45,681 bases of DNA from Spirochaeta sp. (GTDB taxonomy: Bacteria > Spirochaetota > Spirochaetia > DSM-27196 > Alkalispirochaetaceae), in assembly GCA_007130865.1 (NCBI GenBank), contig SLRR01000169.1, positions 1 through 45,681 on the forward strand, written 5' to 3'. Below the pieces are notes generated by a model, which was not told the DNA's origin, made no database searches, and saw nothing but the letters and a program-made list of their open reading frames with translations. Numbering within the stretch: position 1 is the first letter of the stretch; every line of letters begins with the position of its first letter. The translations under genes were made by a program, and so were the position numbers. Positions 8,630-18,600 of the stretch are shown piece after piece.

Positions 8630-10680
8630 GCGGGACCTCCCGAAACGATGTGATTGAGTATGGATCGGGTCACCGCGTACAGTGGCGGCACACCTTCCAC
8701 CGGTGCCAGCGGCACCGTAAGCCCGGCGTGGGCGTCAAGCGGCAGATCGGAAATATAGTAGAGAAAGCGGGTTCGGACATCGCGGGATATAACTCCAAGC
8801 TGACGCGCTTCCAGAATCTGCCGAAAGTAATGAGCTCCTTCCATTTCCATCGCGATCACGTCCCAGATCTCGCGATAAAAGGAGAGCATCTGGCGGTTCT
8901 GCAACAGCGTTCCCTCCACAGTGAGCATCGGCCCACGATGAACGGCAAGACTGCTCTCCAGCTCGGTGCTCTGCTGCTGATGGTATACGGGTAAGGGTTG
9001 GAAATGGTCCGTACGCTGCTCGATGAACGCGGTAGGGGCGAGGATGTCTCCGCGATTTCCTACGAGCGCTCCCGCTTTTCCCAGGAGATTGATACTGCGC
9101 ACATTCTCACCGAAGAGCATCAGCAGGTTGCGAATGATGTACTCCGCCTGGTGTCCAAAGGCGTAATCGATGTTGACCACCAGGTCTGAACAGTCGCCGG
9201 GACACTCCTCTATCGCGGTGACTCCGTCGTCGTACCGGTGTCCCTGAAGCTGTGCCAGGTCCAGGAGCTGTACCTGGATACCGGTGCTCGCGGTCTGGCT
9301 GAGCCGCAACTGACCGCTCTCCTGGGCAATACGGCGCGCTTCCTCCGCCTCCGCAGGGTGTTCAACGAAGTAATCACGAGCCAGAGCGTATACCTGGTCA
9401 TCCCGGTTCTTCCAATCACCCTTCGCTGCGGCGTGTTCGTGCTTCCTTCCCCACTGCAACACCGTTTCCCGGTTTGTCCGGAACCAGGGATTGAGGCAGT
9501 TTGTGACGGAGTGGGTGTTGCTGCTCACGATGTGGACCCCCCGCTCGGGAGGCAGCTCCGTAGGGTCCAGGCCGAGCAGTTCCCTCGTTCCCCGGGCAAC
9601 TTCCGCCGTCCAGAACTCGCCGCGACGGATATTGTAATTGCGTCGCTGCCGGCGCACGTCGATACTGAACATTTCCCGGTGTCGCACGATCTCGTAAAGC
9701 CGCTGTACCGTGCCCACCGGCCAGGTGGCACGGATAAAACCGGACTCCCGGGAACTGAAGGGGAGAGATTCCAGGAACTCCTGCACCTCCTTCTCGGCGG
9801 GTTCGCGATCTCCCGCCCCGACAAACTCGCGCAGGCGCTCCACGTCGTCATCCCGTACCAGCCGTTCCCGGATCTTCCCGGCTTCCACCGCGTAGAGGCA
9901 GAGACAGGTCACCAGATCGATCAGGTCGGACCGTCCGTTCCGCAACAGCACCATGTTCTTGCCGGGAAGCATTTCCCAGACGTCCCGTCGCCGCGCCGCG
10001 GAGGGAATAACCGGAAAGAGCCGTCCCGCATCGTCAAAGGCGTGAGGAAATTCGTCCACCAGCAGAAACGCAAAGGTACGCGTAACGTTGTCCGGCAACC
10101 GCCTCACGGCATACTGAAGGGCGCCCCCGTCGAGTTTGTGGTCCTCCGCGGCGCCGGGGTGTATCGCGGGATGAAGGGATCGGTAGAGCGGCAGCAGGCC
10201 GTTCACGTTGATATGCCCCTCGTCCGCTTCCTTCAGTAACCGTGCGGTAAAACGGTCAAATCCGGCAAAGATCCCCTGATTGTCCCGGAGGATCGTGCCG
10301 AAACCCTGAGCGCAGGAAGGCGAGGCTCGCAGGATAGTGCGGAACCGGTCGCCGGCGATCGCGTAAAGCTCGCAGTCCGTACGTGCCCGGGCCCCGTATA
10401 CACGAGGTTCGTGGAAGATAGCTTCCCACTCTCCGAAGTAATGTTTTTCCCGGATTACCGTGACGAGCACGTCCACGCCGTGTTGCGGCTCCACCACCTC
10501 CACCGCGCCGTCGGCTATTACGTACACAGAGTCATCGGGGTCTCCTTTTCGGAAGATCGTCTCCCCTGCGGTGACGGTGATCCGTTGGAAATCGACCGCT
10601 GCATCCCGGCGGCATCCTGCCCGGAGAAAACGAAATGGATGTACCTGTCGGAGAAGTTCCTCAACCGCTGCGTTTTTCAC
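8626..10680 (-). CDS. Cyclic-nucleotide-binding domain fused to a nucleoside-phosphorylase-like domain
   Basis: A 684-residue protein with no signal or membrane segment. Residues about 30-130 form a cNMP-binding fold, including IADGAVEVVE and the phosphate-binding cassette region FGEWEAIFHEPRVYGAR. Residues 150-500 match nothing I can name. From about 510 the sequence resembles PNP/UDP phosphorylases and AMP nucleosidase: NLLGKAGALVGNRGDILAP (541-559), VEGTL (588-592) and AMEMEGAHY (620-628), the last like the MEG substrate loop. Similar proteins may exist in other spirochaetes, but I do not know a proven function. The start is a GTG with a TACCAT six bases upstream and no Shine-Dalgarno site. 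It may read a cyclic nucleotide and act on, or sense, a nucleoside or nucleotide. Confidence 0.7.
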   Translation of the reverse strand: MKNAAVEELLRQVHPFRFLRAGCRRDAAVDFQRITVTAGETIFRKGDPDDSVYVIADGAVEVVEPQHGVDVLVTVIREKHYFGEWEAIFHEPRVYGARARTDCELYAIAGDRFRTILRASPSCAQGFGTILRDNQGIFAGFDRFTARLLKEADEGHINVNGLLPLYRSLHPAIHPGAAEDHKLDGGALQYAVRRLPDNVTRTFAFLLVDEFPHAFDDAGRLFPVIPSAARRRDVWEMLPGKNMVLLRNGRSDLIDLVTCLCLYAVEAGKIRERLVRDDDVERLREFVGAGDREPAEKEVQEFLESLPFSSRESGFIRATWPVGTVQRLYEIVRHREMFSIDVRRQRRNYNIRRGEFWTAEVARGTRELLGLDPTELPPERGVHIVSSNTHSVTNCLNPWFRTNRETVLQWGRKHEHAAAKGDWKNRDDQVYALARDYFVEHPAEAEEARRIAQESGQLRLSQTASTGIQVQLLDLAQLQGHRYDDGVTAIEECPGDCSDLVVNIDYAFGHQAEYIIRNLLMLFGENVRSINLLGKAGALVGNRGDILAPTAFIEQRTDHFQPLPVYHQQQSTELESSLAVHRGPMLTVEGTLLQNRQMLSFYREIWDVIAMEMEGAHYFRQILEARQLGVISRDVRTRFLYYISDLPLDAHAGLTVPLAPVEGVPPLYAVTRSILNHIVSGGPA

Positions 10681-10740
10681 CGCCCTATGGTATCATGATG
10701 CGCGCCAACGGCGAAAGTAAACGCAGGAAGTAAACGTACG

Positions 10741-11310
10741 ATGGATAAACTGGAATCTGAACGACAGGAAGCGCTCGACTACCTCACGGACTGTTACGCC
10801 CGGAGTGTTCTGGACCTCCGGCAATACGAAGACCGGCGAGACCAGGTAATGGCCGCTCGTACGAGCCGGGAGATCCTGACCGCCACGACGGATATTACCG
10901 TTTCCAGGAGAACGTCGGAACCGGAAACGGTCCCCGCCGGTGGAGAAGGTGGAGAGGTCTGTTCCGTTCTTTGCATCATGGGTGACCGCACGCTCGCACC
11001 GGATACGCTCGCGGAGCCGGTTCAGAGCACCTGTATCATGGGAGACGTGAAGATCGATCTGCGGAACACCGCTCGTGCCGGTACTACCGATGCGTTCACG
11101 ATCAACACGCTTACGATCATGGGTGATACCGTGATCCGGGTACCCGCCGACGCCGTCGTACACAACGATATCACCGCAATTATGGCGGACGTAAAGGACC
11201 GGGATCGGAAAGAGGAACCCCGCGACGCTCCCGGCGGAGGACGTACCGGTCCTACGATCCGGCTGACCGGCCTCGCCCTGATGGCGGACGTAAAGATCAA
11301 ACGTGTATAG
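10741..11310 (+). CDS. LiaF-like cell-envelope stress domain protein
   Basis: A 189-residue protein transcribed away from the cNMP-binding gene. Residues 1-50 are a charged SHOCT/DUF1707-like helical segment (EALDYLTDCYARSVLDLRQY). The C-terminal two-thirds carries the repeated beta-strand motif seen in LiaF C-terminal domains: CIMGDRTL, CIMGDVKIDL, TIMGDTVIRV, AIMADVKDR and LMADVKIKRV. No membrane segment is present, unlike full LiaF. It may act as a small regulator or scaffold; the partner is not visible. The AGGA upstream is 12 bases from the ATG, a loose Shine-Dalgarno. Confidence 0.72.
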   Translation: MDKLESERQEALDYLTDCYARSVLDLRQYEDRRDQVMAARTSREILTATTDITVSRRTSEPETVPAGGEGGEVCSVLCIMGDRTLAPDTLAEPVQSTCIMGDVKIDLRNTARAGTTDAFTINTLTIMGDTVIRVPADAVVHNDITAIMADVKDRDRKEEPRDAPGGGRTGPTIRLTGLALMADVKIKRV

Positions 11311-11312
11311 AA

Positions 11313-12272
11313 TTACAGAAACAGCCGCCCGGGAACCGTCAACTGCGATCGGATCTTCTGCAGAATGTGATACCCGTCGAGGTAACTGAACCCCTCGCAC
11401 AGTTCCAGGAGGTTCTGATCCCGGGGGACATCGATTCCAAAGTCAAACTCACAAATCGGGTGATCCACAAATCCACGGATCACCTCTTCCGGCACGCCCC
11501 GGTCCAGCAGAAACGAGCCGAAGGAAGAATCCCCCGGTTCAGCCTGCATCCCTCCTTCCCGCAGGAGGTAATCCCGGGTATCGATCAGCTGCTCAAAGGG
11601 ACTTCGTGAGATGTGAACCGCCCGGGCGATCGGTACACCCTGGTGCAGCAATCCGCGTTCTACCAGTTTCTGTTTCATCTGGTGCGCCAGATGAAAGAAA
11701 TGGAAATAACCTTCCCGCGTACGGAACGCCATGACCGCGATATCGGTACCGGCGTTGTTCTTATGAAGCAGTGCCGGCACATCGTAGTTGACGATGTAGG
11801 TATCCCTGTATCGTTTGACGTTCTGTCCGGCGATATGGACAAGAGCGTCCTCGGAGACCCATAACTTAAACAACTCCTCCGGCTCCCACCCGAAGCGGTG
11901 CAGCGCCTCGAACGCCCCGATCACCACCTCATCGTCGAAGCGAACCCGGTAGTACTGTTCGAACTGCCGAATCATGTCCGGTGAGAACGCGGATCCCCCG
12001 TGAACGCCGAAGTAAAGGCGCAGCGCGTAATGGCGCTCCACGATGCGGTTCCGTACGATATACTCACCGGGTATGTTGGCGAGATAGATCAGGTTGATCC
12101 CGGTACGGTACTCGGCGCAGTTCTGGATTACCGAGAGTATCGTACTCTCTACGGCGACTCCGTTCGATTCCGGGCGAAGATACACAAAGACATCCAGAAA
12201 CACCGGATCAGGTTCCGGACCCGCGTAGGGAACCAGAATCTGTGGTCTATGCGCCACCCCCTGTTCCAGCAT
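11313..12272 (-). CDS. Unknown protein downstream of pheT
   Basis: I do not recognise this 319-residue protein. It is soluble, with no signal peptide, and has mixed alpha/beta composition with many aromatic residues (for example YFHFFHLAHQMKQKL and CEFDFGIDVPRD). It begins inside the last 26 bases of pheT, so it is the third gene of the pheS-pheT operon and probably coupled to it. The ATG at 12272 is chosen; an in-frame TTG at 12281, with GAGAGG just upstream, would add three residues. The coding frame is long and codon use matches its neighbours, so the gene is real. Confidence 0.75.
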   Translation of the reverse strand: MLEQGVAHRPQILVPYAGPEPDPVFLDVFVYLRPESNGVAVESTILSVIQNCAEYRTGINLIYLANIPGEYIVRNRIVERHYALRLYFGVHGGSAFSPDMIRQFEQYYRVRFDDEVVIGAFEALHRFGWEPEELFKLWVSEDALVHIAGQNVKRYRDTYIVNYDVPALLHKNNAGTDIAVMAFRTREGYFHFFHLAHQMKQKLVERGLLHQGVPIARAVHISRSPFEQLIDTRDYLLREGGMQAEPGDSSFGSFLLDRGVPEEVIRGFVDHPICEFDFGIDVPRDQNLLELCEGFSYLDGYHILQKIRSQLTVPGRLFL

Positions 12273-13998
12273 CGTCCTCAAGCAACCTCTCCAGGTTTAT
12301 TTCTCCGGCGGTACAGGGTACCTGGACACCCCACTCCTCCAGCACGCGGGGATGCAGCTCCCCGAACACTCCCACCGGTTCTTCGCTGCCGGCAAGCAGG
12401 ATCTCCGCGGCACGACCCGGGATGAACCGACTGTCCCGGGCCTCCCGGAGCGAGTACTCCCGGCCCATGTAATACAGTATAACCGATACGCGGGAATTCA
12501 CCAGGTTGAACCCGGCACCCCGGTCCGCGGTGAGAAAACCCAGGTTGGTCAGAGTTCGTGTACCGGAGAGATCCCGGGGATCCTGTTCCGCCACGTTTCC
12601 GATCTCGAACACGTCGTGCGGGTACACCGCGTTGGCGCTCACGCTCTCCGCTCCCAGCAACGAAGGAAGGATCGATGGCCGTACCAGGGCGTAATTCTCG
12701 CTCATGGGATTGGCGATCTCCACCGCCCGACCGGCGGCGGCATCCCACTCTTCAGGCGGAAACATCGTCTCGATGTAATCCCGCCGCGAACCCAGGTAGT
12801 TGAAAACCATCTCCTGGAACCCCAACCCCACCATGAGATCCTTCACGCGACGACTGTACTCCTCCAGCGGAGTGAGCCGGCCCACGGTGAAATCCCGGGG
12901 CATCTCCGGCGTAAAGGAGTCCATCCCGCATCCGATCATCACGTCTTCCAGAATATCAACCGCGTGGAGAAAGTCGTTTCGGTACTCCGGTACCCGAATG
13001 AGGATACTGTCGCCGGTGCGCGTACCTGCGATCCCCATGCGGTGCAGCGCCTGGAGAACCTGCTCCTCGGACAAGTCCCGCCCGAGAAGCGCGGAGAGAC
13101 TCTGGATTTCCACGGATTGGGGCTTCTGAAAGTAGTAGGGAACGGTGATCTTCCGGCCGTACGGGGTGTCAAAGGGGTACTCTATCCGCACCGGCTCAAC
13201 GGTGTAACCCGCATCCGCCACGTCACACGCCACGATCGAAGCGGTGTGCAGGAGCGAGTCCATATCGGTGCCGGTAAGCTCGATAAAGAGGGTTGTATCA
13301 CCTTCCTGTACCGCACCGAGGCCCGCACTGTTGATCACCGGCGGAAAACTGAGCACATCCCCGTTGTCGTCGGTCAGCAGGGGAAATCGGGGCAGATCAG
13401 CTACAATTCCCCCGAACTCCCGGCCCTTGGGGTGTTCCGTGAGCATCTCCCGCATGGAAAGCTCCTGCTCCAGCTGGAGGGGAATAAACCGCGTGGTATC
13501 GGGGTCTACCGCTTTATAGTGCACGGGATACTTGATCAGATCCGACCGGTAAAGCCCCATCGCGATCGAGCTCCGTTTGCGGCCGTAGTTCCAGGTGAGT
13601 TTCTCCTGCGTCTGGATGAGGTCTTTCAGTACTGCTTCGTTTATCGGCGGCCCGTTCATGACGAAGGCTACCACCCAGGGTCGTATTTCCTGTACCGACG
13701 GATCCACCACGACCCGGCGTTCGCCACACTCCCTGGTGACGGTCTTGTCGGAGAAGAACCCGTATCGAGGATGGTCCCCGCCGCGATACACCCGAAGCTG
13801 CCGGGCCAGGCCCGCCGTGGACCACAAATCCGGACGGTTGGTGTCGTTGAGCTCGACTTTCATGATTCCTTCGGCGTCGACAGACTCATCCAGCTCCGCC
13901 TTGGCGCAGGGAAAGAGCTCTTCCAGCTCCGCGTCGGTCATCCTTTTTACTCCGATGCCCCGGATCAGGGCATCCCGGAATACCTCTATTTTCGGCAT
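12247..13998 (-). CDS. pheT: Phenylalanyl-tRNA synthetase beta subunit, archaeal type
   Basis: A 583-residue beta subunit. Bacterial PheT proteins are near 800 residues with a tRNA-binding EMAP domain at the N-terminus; this one lacks it and has the short archaeal/eukaryotic layout. The N-terminus has DALIRGIG and VELNDTNRPDLWSTAGLARQLR, the B3/4 editing region follows, and the C-terminal class II-like core includes MSENYALVRPSILPSLL. This form is known from spirochaetes and is explained by ancient transfer from Archaea. It lies 37 bases after pheS on the same strand. Confidence 0.95.
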   Translation of the reverse strand: MPKIEVFRDALIRGIGVKRMTDAELEELFPCAKAELDESVDAEGIMKVELNDTNRPDLWSTAGLARQLRVYRGGDHPRYGFFSDKTVTRECGERRVVVDPSVQEIRPWVVAFVMNGPPINEAVLKDLIQTQEKLTWNYGRKRSSIAMGLYRSDLIKYPVHYKAVDPDTTRFIPLQLEQELSMREMLTEHPKGREFGGIVADLPRFPLLTDDNGDVLSFPPVINSAGLGAVQEGDTTLFIELTGTDMDSLLHTASIVACDVADAGYTVEPVRIEYPFDTPYGRKITVPYYFQKPQSVEIQSLSALLGRDLSEEQVLQALHRMGIAGTRTGDSILIRVPEYRNDFLHAVDILEDVMIGCGMDSFTPEMPRDFTVGRLTPLEEYSRRVKDLMVGLGFQEMVFNYLGSRRDYIETMFPPEEWDAAAGRAVEIANPMSENYALVRPSILPSLLGAESVSANAVYPHDVFEIGNVAEQDPRDLSGTRTLTNLGFLTADRGAGFNLVNSRVSVILYYMGREYSLREARDSRFIPGRAAEILLAGSEEPVGVFGELHPRVLEEWGVQVPCTAGEINLERLLEDDAGTGGGA

Positions 13999-14035
13999 GC
14001 GCTACTCCCGTTCTATCTTGCGTTAATGTGGCGGG

Positions 14036-15580
14036 TCATCCGGCGCGACGCCGCAACCGGACGTGTTCGATATCGGAGCTGAAGAGCTCCCGCAGGTCGT
14101 TGAGTCCCAGGTGCATCAGCGCCATCCGATCTATACCAAGACCCCAGGCGAGCACCGGCACGTCGATTCCCATCGGTCGCGTCACCTCAGGGCGGAAAAT
14201 ACCGGAGCCGCCCAGCTCAAACCACCCGAGTCGCGGATGCTTTATGTGGACCTCAACAGAGGGCTCTGTAAAAGGAAAGTACCCCGGTACGTACCGCACC
14301 TCGGTAGCACCGGCGAGCTCCTCGGCGAACATCTTAAGCAGACCCAGGAGATTGCGCAGGTTTACGTCCTTGCCGAGAACGATCCCCTCGGTCTGATAGA
14401 AATCGGAAAGGTGGGTGGCATCCACCTGGTCGTACCGGAAGCACCGGAGGATACCGAAGTACTTACCCGGAACCTTGGCACGGGGCAGCGTCTTGGCGGA
14501 CATCACCGTCCCCTGGCTGCGGAGAATGAGTCGGCGCGTGAAGTCCCGGTCAAACCCGTACCCCCAGCCGCGACTGCCCGTGTCCCCGCCGTCTTCGTGC
14601 GCAGCGGCGACCCTGGAGAGATACGGCTCCTCGATTTTCCGGGCGTGGGTGGGATTTTTCACATAGTATACGTCGTGAATATCCCGTGCGCTGTGAAACT
14701 GCGGCATGAAGAGCGCGTCGGAGTTCCAGAATTCCGTCTCCACCAGAGGACCATCGAACTCTTCGAAGCCCAGCGACACAAGCTTATCCTTCACCGTATC
14801 CAGGTACTCCGCGTAGGGGTTCCGCCGTCCCGGCAGAAGTCGGCTCGTAGGGGCGTTTACCCCGTACTCGCGGAATGTCTTACCCCGCCAGGAACCGTCG
14901 CGGAGCATCTCCGGCGTCAACTGTCCGATCTCGTCCCCGGTAAGCCCCGCTTTCTGCAACGCCGTTCGTACCACAAGACCCGAATCGCTCAACCGGTAAC
15001 GTACGTTCTCTCGCTCCACAATCTTGAACATCGCCGCCGAGGCGCCACGCTTCTTCGCGTGCCCGGCGATCGCGCTCTTTTCCTCGGCGCTCATCTCCGC
15101 CTCCGCCAGCGCGGACTCGGAGGACCGGTCCAGGAGCAACCGCACGACCCGGTCCGGTTCGGCCTCACCGTCCTGGAGAACGACGTTTTTCTCCTCGTCC
15201 ATGGCGAGTACTCCGGTCCTGGAAAGCTGTCCGAAGGCAGAACCTACGTCCTTCTTCTCCAGCCCCGCCGCGTCGGCAAGATCGGGCATCGCCATAGGGC
15301 CTCGCTCCTGCAAAGCCCGGATCATTCGCTCAACCGGCGTTCCCTGTTCGGTGTAACGGGCTCCCAGGTCGGTTCGTTCGTAGAACACATCCGTGCGGCG
15401 ATCGCTCTCCTGGAGGTAGCCCTTACTCTCGAGCCAGCTGAGAGCCTGGTTACACTGTCCGAGTACGAGACCGAGATCCGCCTGCATGCAGTGAGCGTCA
15501 AATACAGCCTCACCGTCGTAATGAAGTAAGGTCTTCACCTCAAGCGGGTGAAGACTTTTAAGAGTTGCCTCCGAAACCAT
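14036..15580 (-). CDS. pheS: Phenylalanyl-tRNA synthetase alpha subunit, archaeal type
   Basis: A 514-residue catalytic subunit, much longer than the roughly 330 residues of ordinary bacterial PheS. The N-terminal 200 residues hold winged-helix-like repeats as in archaeal enzymes. The class II core includes FDGPLVETEFWNSDALFMPQ (motif 1 area), the motif 2 region FGILRCFRYDQVDATHLSDF and the motif 3 region LAWGLGIDRMALM. The ATG at 15580 (MVSEATLK) is preferred because a perfect TATAAT ends seven bases upstream; an ATG at 15589 overlaps that hexamer. No Shine-Dalgarno sequence is seen for either. With PheT it forms the heterotetramer that charges tRNA-Phe. Confidence 0.95.
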   Translation of the reverse strand: MVSEATLKSLHPLEVKTLLHYDGEAVFDAHCMQADLGLVLGQCNQALSWLESKGYLQESDRRTDVFYERTDLGARYTEQGTPVERMIRALQERGPMAMPDLADAAGLEKKDVGSAFGQLSRTGVLAMDEEKNVVLQDGEAEPDRVVRLLLDRSSESALAEAEMSAEEKSAIAGHAKKRGASAAMFKIVERENVRYRLSDSGLVVRTALQKAGLTGDEIGQLTPEMLRDGSWRGKTFREYGVNAPTSRLLPGRRNPYAEYLDTVKDKLVSLGFEEFDGPLVETEFWNSDALFMPQFHSARDIHDVYYVKNPTHARKIEEPYLSRVAAAHEDGGDTGSRGWGYGFDRDFTRRLILRSQGTVMSAKTLPRAKVPGKYFGILRCFRYDQVDATHLSDFYQTEGIVLGKDVNLRNLLGLLKMFAEELAGATEVRYVPGYFPFTEPSVEVHIKHPRLGWFELGGSGIFRPEVTRPMGIDVPVLAWGLGIDRMALMHLGLNDLRELFSSDIEHVRLRRRAG

Positions 15581-15587
15581 GAGCGCC

Positions 15588-15593
15588 ATTATA
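15588..15593 (-). promoter_or_regulatory. TATAAT -10 of pheS, leaderless spacing
   Basis: A perfect TATAAT on the minus strand leaves seven bases before the ATG at 15580. No clear -35 is found upstream. If used, the alternative ATG at 15589 would lie upstream of the transcript and could not be a start codon. Confidence 0.5.
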
Positions 15594-15622
15594 GTGAGAA
15601 CCGGGACGAGGCGCGAGGGGTC

Positions 15623-18600
15623 TCAGGAATCCTCGTCGGACCGTGCCTGGCGGAGACGTTCGCTCAGGTTGCGGGCGCGCCCGCTCAACTGCTCTCCGAT
15701 GTCGGAATCGGGGAGATTACCGCTCATCCTGGCGATGAAGTCGAACGTACCCGCGAGATCGGGTTTCTTTCCGGGCGTTCCTGCGGGAGGCGAGATCGGC
15801 GCCTTTCCTTCCGCGGCACGAGCGGCGGAGATCTGCTTCAACCGCTCTCGGAACGTCGGCCGCCCGCCTAGACGGTTTGTCACTCCCGCGAGTTTCAGGC
15901 GTTCGTCGCTTTGGCGAAATTCCTGGTCCCTGTCCGGCGGGAGGTTATCGGCAAGCCCCATGAGATATTTGAAAAGCTTCGCGTGCTTATCAAGCGGATT
16001 GTCCGACGGCGGCTGATCCGGCGGAGGCTCCGGCGGCGGCCCGAGCTGATCTTTCAGCTTGCCAATCATGTCCTGAAGTTTCTTACGCAGGGACGGATCC
16101 GGCGGCGGCATCAAGTCCTCTTCCTGTTCCTCGTCCGCGGGTTCCGGCTGCGGTTCCGGTTGTTGAGGTTGCTGCGGTTCCGGCTGCGGTTCCGGAGGCG
16201 CAACCGGTGACTGTGGCTCTTCCTGCGGGTAACCGGGGAGCGGGAGCTCCGGTTCGGCCTCGGGTTCGGGCTCGGCTTCGGGCTCGGCTTCGGGTTCGAA
16301 CTCTTCGGGCTCGGCCTCGGCTTCGGGCTCGGCCTCGGCTTCGGGCTCGGCCTCGGCTTCGGGCTCGGCCTCGGGCTCTTCGGGCTCGGCCTCGGCTTCG
16401 GGCTCGGCTTCGGGCTCGGGCTCTTCTTCTAACGCCGGCTCGGGTTCAGGCCCGAGCTCAGGCTCCGGCTCCTTGGACTCCGGCTCAAGTTCCTCATCCT
16501 CGTTATCCCGTTCCTCATCTTCGGGCTCGGGCTCGAAGGTTTTCTCTTCCTCCGGCTCCTCTTCTTCCTCGAGTTCTTCTTCCTCGGGCTCAGGCTCCTC
16601 TTCCTCGAGGGATTCATCTTCGTCGGCAGCAGCTTCCGCGTCGGCGTGCGCATCGGCATCCGCCTGAGGAACACCGCTGGGCGCCAACCCAGCCTCAGGT
16701 TCCGGTTCGGGCTCAGGTTCGGGTGCCGGCTCCGGTTCAGGTTTCGGCTCGGGCTCGGGCTCAGGTTCGGGCTCAGCCTCAGGTTCCGGTTCGGGCTCAG
16801 GTTCGGGTGCCGGCTCCGGTTCAGGTTTCGGCTCGGGTGTCGGTTTAGCGGGGGGGGGCGGCGGAGTCGGCTCGGGATGGAAATCCAGGTCCGGCGGCGG
16901 TGCCGACACGGCGGGTTCCGGTTCCTCCTCCTCGTCATCAGTAATACCGAAAGGCATTTCCTCGTCGTCTTCTATCAGATCCTGCAGTGACGGAAGAGGC
17001 TCGTCCGGGGCGTGCGTATCTTCCACTCCTCGGGAAGAATCGGCAGTGTCGGGAGCGTCCTCAGCGCCGGCACCGCTACCTTCGGCCCCGCCGCCGTCGG
17101 CTCCTCCCGCTCCTCCGCCGGCGGGTTGCGGATAGGGCAGGTCGAACTCCTCCTCGTATGCTTCGATCTCCTCGTCCGGCTCCTCCGGTTCTTCGTCTGA
17201 TCCGGCTTCGGCGCCACTGAAGTCCAGTATCGGGATCGACTCCTCGTCGAAGCCCGCGGTTTCTTCCGTGGCCATTTCTGCTGCTTCCGCTTTTCCGCGT
17301 TCCGCCAGGCGTCCGAGCTTATCCAGGTTACGCTGCCACCGCTCGGCGTTCTCCCCTTCGTAGGCCTCAACCATCTGCTCATAAAGCTCGAGACTTTCAT
17401 TGAGGCTGGTGAGGTCGTCGGAGGATGCTCGCTGTCCCTGGAGCGATATCAGCTCATCCGCTGCCTTGAGCGCCTCGTCCCGGTCACCCACCGTACGGAA
17501 GACGTTAGCCCGCGCTGCCAGCACGCGGCCGTCCTCGGGGCTGAGCGTTGCGGCCTCGTCGATCGCGCTCATCGCTTCTTCCTGACGACCCAGCGACGCC
17601 AGTGCTTCCGCCCTCCGCAGATAACCTGCCGGGTCACGGGCATTCCGCTCGATCGCCTCGTCGGCCAGTTCCAGCGCTTCCTGGTGCAACCCGCCGTCCT
17701 GCAGGATCCCGGAGAGCTCCGCCAGGTACGAACGATCCTCCGGATTCAGCTCCGCGTACCGGTCCAGCGTGTTTCGCCCCGCTTCCCGGTGGCCGCCTCG
17801 GTATTGAGATAGTCCCAGCTCCCGTAGCGCTTCCGTGTCCTGGGGATCCTCCTCCACGACTTGCTGCCACGTTCGGGCAGCTTCGTCGTGCAGGTCCGCC
17901 CGCGTCAGAACCTCTGCGAGGCTTTTACGCAGGGGAACGTTGTCGGGATCCTGTTGAAGCATCTGTTGCAGGATCCGCCGTGCCGTAGTGAGATCCGACG
18001 CTCGGGAGGCGATCTGGCCGAGGTTGGCTGCGGCCCGGCCGTATTGCGGCGATTTATCCAGCGCGGTCTGAAAAGCCTTGATAGCGTCGTCCACCCGTCC
18101 GGCTTTTGCCAGGACGGTACCAAGGTTGTTGTGAGCCGTGTAGTTGTCGGGCTGGATATCGATCAGTTCCCGGAACACCTCCTGGGCCTCGTCCAGCTCG
18201 TTCATCCGTTCCAGCACGATGCCCAGGTTATTGAGAGCGTCGGTCCATCCGGAACGGGTCTTGCGAGCGTTCTCGTAGCTCCGCCGTGCCTCATCAAGTC
18301 GGTCCAGCGCGGCCAGGGAGTTACCCAGGTTGTAGTTGAGTGTCGGGTGGTTCGGATCCTGCCTTAGGCCGCGCCCGAACGCTTCCACGGCCCGTTCGTG
18401 TTCACCCCGGGCTTCATACAGCGTGCCCAGGTTATTATATGCCACGGCGATCGTTGGATCCGCGGCGACCGCGTTCTCGTATGCGTCGATCGCCTGGTCA
18501 TGCTCGCCCAGGTCCTTGAGAATATTACCGAGGTTATAGAGCATCTCCCCGTTGTCGGGGTCCAATTTGAGTGCCCGCTTCACCATCTCCAGGGCGCGTT

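Noticed and set aside
12352-14082. 576-codon plus-strand frame opposite pheT
   Set aside because: It mirrors pheT, a clear gene; long opposite frames are common in GC-rich DNA.
14063-15529. 488-codon plus-strand frame opposite pheS
   Set aside because: Shadow of pheS with no family resemblance.
16207-16848. Arg-rich plus-strand frame in the repeat region
   Set aside because: Created by the Pro/Glu coding repeat on the other strand.
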